60,354 nt of DNA, taken from Hymenoscyphus infarciens. Taxonomy: Eukaryota; Ascomycota; Leotiomycetes; Helotiales; Helotiaceae. A program made the translations under genes and the position numbers. The stretch spans positions 1-60,354 of the forward strand of contig LLCB01000335.1 of the NCBI GenBank assembly GCA_001414345.1, given 5' to 3'. The notes beneath the pieces are model-generated. The model saw only the letters and a program-made list of their open reading frames with translations. It did no database searches and was not told the DNA's origin. The first letter of the stretch is position 1; every line of letters begins with the position of its first letter. Shown one piece after another: positions 54,542 to 60,354 of the stretch.

Positions 54542-57089
54542 CGTACTAGAAGTGTTCCATCGTACTCCATTTCAGATCATTAATTTGCGTTAAATGATTT
54601 GTTGTCGAATTAAACGCAGCTTATCGTTAGCTGGCTGACCCGAGAAAGACTAGAATTTAAAAGGAGAAGCAGGATGAACATTGTGACATATACTCGGGGG
54701 TTGCAGAGCAGCGCCTCGCCAACAATCTTTAATTTTGGTAGATGCGACACCAATACTACGTTCACAACTCTCAGCGCAGCCCCCAAGATGGCTGTAAACC
54801 AACACTTCCAGGAATCTCGCGAACCAGAAGCAATTTCAGCCCTGCCAATCACTCCAGGCAGACATTTTCTCCAACAATTCAACAAAGGCCGGCCTAATTG
54901 ACAATGGAAGATAACACAAGACAGATTATACAACGCGATGAAGAGTCAACAATCTGCAGCGGTCGCGGGATTGTGGATGATCTCCAATCCAACTCTGGCA
55001 ACACTAATTGCACACTCGACAAATCCCGAGGCAAATTCCTTGAATTTCTTCGTGATAACTTGTAGAGTTAGCCAACTTTATATCCGTGGTAGGTCTATCC
55101 CTAGACACTACCCGTACTGTAAGCGCCCACGATGCGATGTAAAATAGGTGGTGGGAGAATGAAATAAAAACAAGAAGAAAAGACAGTAGAAAAAAGCGCC
55201 CCATCGCACCGCACCCATGGCCTACCAAGGTAGGTTACCAAGGTAGGTTGCCAAGTCCAGGTCGGCTTCCTAGCCACCTTTGATCTCGTGATCGAGAATC
55301 TCGTGTGTGACGGTGATCAACCCCTCCCCCTCACCCGCACCCGCGACCTCCTCTCGGCATCATCACTGGGCGTTGCTTGTCTGGTGATGGCTGAAGATGG
55401 TTGGTTCAGCGGGTGAGTTCAGCGGGTGAGGCTCAACGGAGAAAGGCTTCATTGCCGTCTCGCGTGTATTTCAACGACGAACCCACGATGAAATGTCGAA
55501 ATCAAAGATTAAGACGACTCTCGCGACGGCGGCAAGTTCATGACGATACCTAGTGTTGATGGATTCTAGATGATGTCGAGATGAGGAGGTCACGATGTCT
55601 CACCGACCTGAAAAGGTGAGGTGGCAGCCGGGCTTGGTCCTGGTTCGTGGGCACGACGTCATCGATGTTCATTGCCTCGCCTCCCCAGTTTCCTCGACCC
55701 ACACCCCTCACCCCACACCCCTCTCCCCTCTGAGGACCCTCACCCCTCAGCCCCTTCTTCTTTTCTCCCTGCCAGCACTCGTAGGAGAACCGCTCCACAG
55801 GAATGGCTGAGCCGCAAGCTTGCATGCGATGATTGTTTCCTGCATTGACCCATCTCATCCAACTCGCGTGCCCATTCACATTCACCATTAGTCTTTACAT
55901 CAAATTCCACAATAAGGCCGTTGCAACGATCCGAGAGAGAGAGCGCACATGGTTTACTATGGAGACTACGGGGACCACCCCACACATTAAATATTATCGT
56001 CGAATCCAGACTCCAGTGCCGGCAGCAAGGTTTTTTTCTTCCTGGGTGCATTGTACGAGTATGGGGTGACTGTGACAATAACAAGGCCATTATCATTATG
56101 CCACTATGCCACTATGCCACTATGCCACTATGCCACTATGCCACTATGCCACTATGCCTCACGATGATGGATCGTCCGATATGGAATGGAAATGGGGCTG
56201 GAACTAATAACTATGGAGAAGTTCGCGGGCAAGAGCAAGAGCAAGAGCAAGAGCTACCTACTAGGTATCACTATCATCCAGCTGCCTACCTACCTAGTCT
56301 AGTCTAGTCTGGTCTGGCTGACCAGCTGACCAGCTACTCACACTCTCACCGTCATTTGGCTGTTTGGCTGTTGGCTGAGGAAAGTCGTCAGGTACTCTGT
56401 AGACAACTTCCTTCCCTCCCTGCATCACATCACGGTATGCACACGTTTCTCCGGTATGCCCTTCGTGCCTTCCTTTTTTACTTACTGACATACGTGTTTG
56501 TGTTTCGGGAAAGTATCGCGAGGGCGCAAGCTAAGGTACTTCGTATCAAATTATTATGCGTGCGGGGAAGGAGGTGGATGGTACTTTTTCTTATTTTCTT
56601 AACTTGCAAGCTTCTTCATCGTGACTGGCTCGAGGCGGAGAGTTCAAGCTTAATTGAGGCTAAGACGAACTCTCTTGCCACCTCTTGCAGTCTTCCGTTG
56701 CACCTCATGTGGGGTCACCTCAAGGGTGGTGGCTTAATAGGTACACGGCTAGATGTTCACTAGGAAAGCGCGACCGAAATGCAGGGTTCAGGTGATCCTT
56801 TCCTTGCACCTACTTCACTCTAGTAATGACGTACTAATTTTAGCTCTTACTCCTCTCTTACTCCTCTCTTACTTCTTACCTCTTACTTACCCCCCTACTC
56901 GTACAATACACTACATAAAGCTTCGGCTATCCCCTCCTCCATACAATTTTGCTTTTTGCCTTTCCACACTGTATTCAATACTCTACATCCATACCCTTCT
57001 CATACAATACACCCATACCCTTCTCATACAAATACATATCCCTCCCTCCCTGCGGAACACAACCTCTCCTTCTTCGTCCGCCATCCAAA
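54542..57089. other. Intergenic with microsatellites, no firm gene
   Basis: Two adjoining small plus frames, 54,674-54,901 and 54,904-55,065 (53 codons, MEDNTRQIIQRDEESTICSG), look slightly protein-like but lack a joining splice pair. Low-complexity repeats include aaggtaggtt pairs (55,226-55,250), cagcgggtgag pairs (about 55,407-55,430), CCACTATG x7 (56,101-56,156), caagag x4 (56,230-56,253) and ctagt/tggtc runs (56,296-56,320). From about 56,830 the strand becomes C/T-rich, the leader of the transporter gene. Confidence 0.45.
56101..56156 (+). repeat. Microsatellite (CCACTATG)7
   Basis: Seven perfect tandem copies of the 8-bp unit CCACTATG. Perfect copies with a period not divisible by three are consistent with a young, non-coding, probably length-variable repeat. 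Confidence 0.9.
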
Positions 57090-58867
57090 ATGGAGTCCAC
57101 CAAGGAATTCATCTCCTCCCCTTCGGAGGAGAGTAACACCTCCCCCCCTCTACACACCGCCGGCACTCACGATAAAATTGAATTGACCGAGGACATGTGC
57201 TACGAAGAACTCGGATACTCCTTTCCCACATGGAAGAAGTGGACCATTCTCTCCATCATCTTCGCCGTCCAAGTCTCCATGAACTTCAACACCAGTCTCT
57301 ACTCCAACGCCATTCCCGGCATCTCCGAGGAGTTTGGTGTTAGCGAGCAGGCAGGACGAGCCGGTGCTATGATCTTCCTCGTTCTTTACGCCTTTGGTTG
57401 CGAGTTGTGGGCACCTTGGAGTGAGGAGTTGGGGCGAAAACCAATCCTACAAGCCAGTCTACTCTTGGTCAATATCTGGCAGATTCCCGTAGCTCTCGCT
57501 CCAAACTTTGCAACAGTCATGGTCGGTCGTGCGCTCGGTGGTCTCTCTTCGGCAGGCGGTTCAGTCACTCTCGGCATGATTGCAGATATGTGGGAGTCCG
57601 ATACACAACAATATGCCGTTGCCTTTGTCGTCTTCTCCTCCGTCGGTGGTTCCGTTTTGGGTCCCGTGATTGGTGGTTTCGCCGAGGAATATCTTCATTG
57701 GAGATGGAGTATCTGGCTTCAATTGATCTTCGGTGTTTTCGTTCAAGCTCTCCATTTAGTTCTGGTACCCGAAACCAGAACCACCATCATGATGGACAAC
57801 ATTGCCAAGAAGAGACGCAAGAATGGTACAGATACCAACATCTGGGGTCCCGATGAGCTCGTTCCTTTCAAAGAGAGATTCTCAGCCAAGGAAATCTTCG
57901 CTACTTGGGGCCGACCATTCAAGATGTTCGTCACTGAGCCAATCGTCCTCACTCTTTCTCTCCTGTCCGGTTTCAGCGATGCCCTCATCTTCATGTTCAT
58001 TCAGTCTTTCTCCTTGGTGTACAAGCAATGGGGATTCGGCAAGGTTTCTTTGGGCTTGGCGTTCATTCCAATTCTCGTCGGATACTTCATCGCCTGGTTC
58101 TCCTTCATCCCCGTCATTCAACGAAACATCGCAGAGCGAAAGGCCAAGCCCGATGACGAAAAGGCACAATACGAATCTCGACTTTGGTGGTTACTGTATA
58201 CCGCGCCTTGCTTGCCCATTGGATTGATTGGATTCGCTTGGACTTCCACGGGACCACCATTGCCATGGATCGCTTCTTCCATCTTCGCTGCTGTTGTAGG
58301 AATCGCAAATTACAGTATTTATATGGCTACCATTGATTACATGGTGTGCGCATACGGACCTTATTCCGCATCAGCAACGGGTGGAAATGGATGGGCTCGT
58401 GATTTCCTCGCAGGTGTTCTCACCATCCCCGCAACACCTTTCTTCCAAAGTAAGTGATCACCCCCTCACCCATCGATCAATCCATGCTAATAAAACCCCC
58501 AGACATCGGTTCTCCACCCTCCAGAGCCCTCGCAAACGCCTCCACAATCCTCGCATGCATCTCCTTCGTTCTCGTCATCGCGGTCTACGTAATCTACTGG
58601 AAGGGACCCGTTCTCCGCAAACGATCACCCTTCGCACAACAACTCAACGAGGCAGCCCATCATGATGATGCTCCTGCTGGTGGGAGACGACCTAGTTCTG
58701 TGCGCATAGGGACAGGGAGTCGGCCCCACAGTTTTGCGCGGTCGCAGCAGGATTTGAGGGTTCGACAGACGATGGGAAGTCGGCAGAATAGTATTGCGGT
58801 TGCGCATGCGAATGCGAATTTTGGGGCGCATACTGGGGAGAAGGTTGATGCGCATCATGAAAAGTAG
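57090..58867 (+). CDS. MFS transporter, DHA1 family (multidrug/polyamine-type)
   Basis: Two exons: 57,090-58,449 and 58,503-58,867, with a 53-bp intron (gtaagt...cccccag, phase 1), giving 574 residues. The polar N-terminus is followed by YSFPTWKKWTILSIIF, then about 12 membrane helices. Motif A is degenerate (APWSEELGRKPIL, about 110-122), GRALGGLSSAGGSVTLGMIAD is the helix 4 signature, and AYGPYSASATGGNGWARDFLAG is typical of fungal DHA1 drug:H+ antiporters of the TPO/FLU/CAF5 type. The usual function is proton-coupled export of drugs, polyamines or secondary metabolites at the plasma membrane; the substrate is unknown. The start at 57,090 was chosen over an upstream in-frame ATG at 56,949, which gives a leader-like Ser/Tyr-rich extension. 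The C-terminal tail of about 90 residues is polar and Arg/Ser-rich. Confidence 0.9.
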
Positions 58868-59080
58868 ATGTGTTTTTTTAATATGGTTTTGGGGATTTCT
58901 TCTTGTTGGCGTTTCAACATGCACGGGACAAAAGTGCTGGCGTTTTGAGTGGGAGTGGGGAATGTATTTGTAACCTTTGATAGGGTTTGGTGTTATTGGT
59001 ACTGGCATGTGACACTGTGGTGTTTGATTATGATAAACATGAGTACATGTAGAGTATAGAACGGGATTCTTATACTATCT
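58868..59080. other. 3' flank of the MFS gene
   Basis: Normal-composition sequence, T-rich, with no further features before the AT-rich block begins near 59,080-59,150. Confidence 0.4.
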
Positions 59081-60354
59081 AATTCTAAGTCCGCCACCAA
59101 GTGCTGGCTACCTCTTAGCAAGTCCTTGTTAAAGTTCGAGCTCCCGAGATTTATTTTTTAGTATTAGATTTATATTAGATTTAATAATCTAATTTTGAGA
59201 TTATATATACGCTAGTCTATCGAGTAAGTATATAAGAGTAGTTCTAAAGATATAGCTAGAAACTTCTTAAGCTTACTAGCCTAGCGTAGTAGTTAGTAGC
59301 TTACTTGACAAAAAACAGCTTATAACGTTATATTCTATAACTATTAGAGAGAAAGAGAGTAGAGATATCAGACTCTATAGTTAAATAGACTTTTACTTAT
59401 AATAATAACCCGTGTAATATAACTTTCTAATATAATTATATCTATCTAACTCTTAATCTAAGCTCTAACCTAGACACGAGCTCTAACCTAGACTCGAGCT
59501 CTAACCTAGACACGAGCTCTAACTCGAATATAAGCTCTAACTTAGATACGAGCTCTAACTAACTCTAATCTAAAAAACCAAGTTACTATCTCGCGGTCTT
59601 ATTTTTATTTTTATTTACTTTTATATTATTAAATAAGCTTTTTAGCTACTAGAGAGGCGAGGCGCTATATAGACGTACTTCTTTATAGCGTTTTATTAGT
59701 AAATACTATATACTTCTTAGAGTGTTTATTATTAAGCTTATCTACTAGTAGTAAAGTCGATTTATATAGTTCTTATAGAACTAACTAAACTAAGTAGCTA
59801 CTTAGTTAGTTTTTTAGTTTTTTTACTTCGTTGTAAATTTTTTTTAGAGAACTATTAGTTAGGTTAGTTTTAGTAGGTAAAACTACGTTGTTTTAAAACG
59901 ATTTAATATATTATAAATTTTTAGTATTCTAAGATTAATTCTAGGAATTCTAGGAATTCTAGGAATCTCTTAGCTAGAAATAGAAGTAGACGATCTAAGC
60001 TTATTTAGAGCCTTTTTTAGTATATATATATAATTTAATTTCGTTATATAAGATTTATATATAAGTATAGAGTTAAAAGATACTTATATATATCTATTTA
60101 TATTATAAGTTTAAGCTTGAATATATTCTATATTAATTAGCTTAAATGTTTATTTTAGTATATATTTTATTAACTCTAGACTAAGTTATAGTAGTAATAG
60201 TAGTATAAGAAGAAAAGATATATATATATAAAAGTTAAAGATTAAAGAAGTATATTCTTTAATTTTAGTAGTATATATTCTTATATATATATTTAAAGAT
60301 TATATAAGTAAAAGTACGTACTATAATATATACTAGCTAAACGTTTATATATAT
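59080..60354. repeat. RIP-type AT-rich block at the right end
   Basis: The same TpA-saturated, CpA-depleted texture as the left block, continuing past the window end. It contains the 18-bp minisatellite at 59,461-59,560 and a 105-bp segment (59,639-59,742) matching 11,271-11,375 in the left block, around the words ggcgctatatagacgtactt and atatacttcttagagt. Transposon identity is not recognisable. Confidence 0.75.
59461..59560 (+). repeat. 18-bp minisatellite
   Basis: The unit agctctaacctagacacg recurs at 59,461, 59,479, 59,497, 59,515 and 59,533, with a partial sixth at 59,551. Later units show C-to-T and similar changes (agctctaacttagatacg), consistent with RIP acting on a tandem repeat. 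Confidence 0.8.

Noticed and set aside
56098..56160. CRISPR-like array
   Set aside because: The 8-bp units are contiguous with no spacers, so it is a microsatellite in a eukaryotic genome.
56949..57089. Upstream extension of the DHA1 transporter
   Set aside because: The added residues are translated C/T-rich leader containing cataccc repeats, and the ATG at 57,090 has good context (ccaaaatgg).

Overview
The window reads as nuclear DNA of a filamentous ascomycete, and I infer Leotiomycetes (Helotiales-like), though this rests on protein flavour only. The evidence is short GT-AG introns of about 50-110 bp, ascomycete protein families (2EXR domain, MCT- and DHA1-type transporters, lipoxygenase, cyclin H) and long AT-rich blocks. 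The blocks are saturated with TpA and poor in CpA/TpG, the mark of repeat-induced point mutation (RIP).

Layout. Bases 1-16,180 are a RIP-degraded transposon graveyard. It holds a hAT-type MITE (131-616), a minus-strand Ty3/gypsy Gag-Pol ruin (about 1,200-4,700), a MITE fragment, and two copies of one short LTR retroelement. Both LTR copies have 5-bp target duplications: 6,556-9,671 is well preserved and 11,711-14,628 is heavily mutated. Smaller AT-rich or RIP patches follow at 25,936-26,652, 43,975-44,565, 53,220-54,195 and 59,080-60,354.

The gene-bearing part starts at 16.5 kb. In order it carries: a 2EXR protein; a 79-residue secreted six-cysteine protein; a leucine-rich pseudogene split by a second hAT MITE; a two-exon orphan; a monocarboxylate-type MFS transporter; a 2-oxoglutarate/Fe(II) oxygenase; a divergent argininosuccinate-synthase-like enzyme; a small Zn-binding-like basic protein divergent from a nine-exon orphan; a large BTB-like protein; cyclin H divergent from a phosphoribosyltransferase; a partial orphan; a lipoxygenase; a truncated membrane-protein fragment; and a DHA1-type MFS transporter. 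All intron-containing models were built by hand from splice signals and reading-frame phase.

Most genes look like unrelated single-copy functions. The one group that may work together is the transporter, the 2OG oxygenase and the argininosuccinate-synthase-like ligase (24.0-32.2 kb). They lie side by side between repeats and could form a small specialised-metabolism locus; this is inference. The lipoxygenase is notable for an eight-cysteine insert next to its catalytic domain. The best structural finds are the paired LTR elements with opposite RIP states, the sharp RIP edge inside one of them, and the MITE insertion with a clean 8-bp target duplication inside a dying gene.
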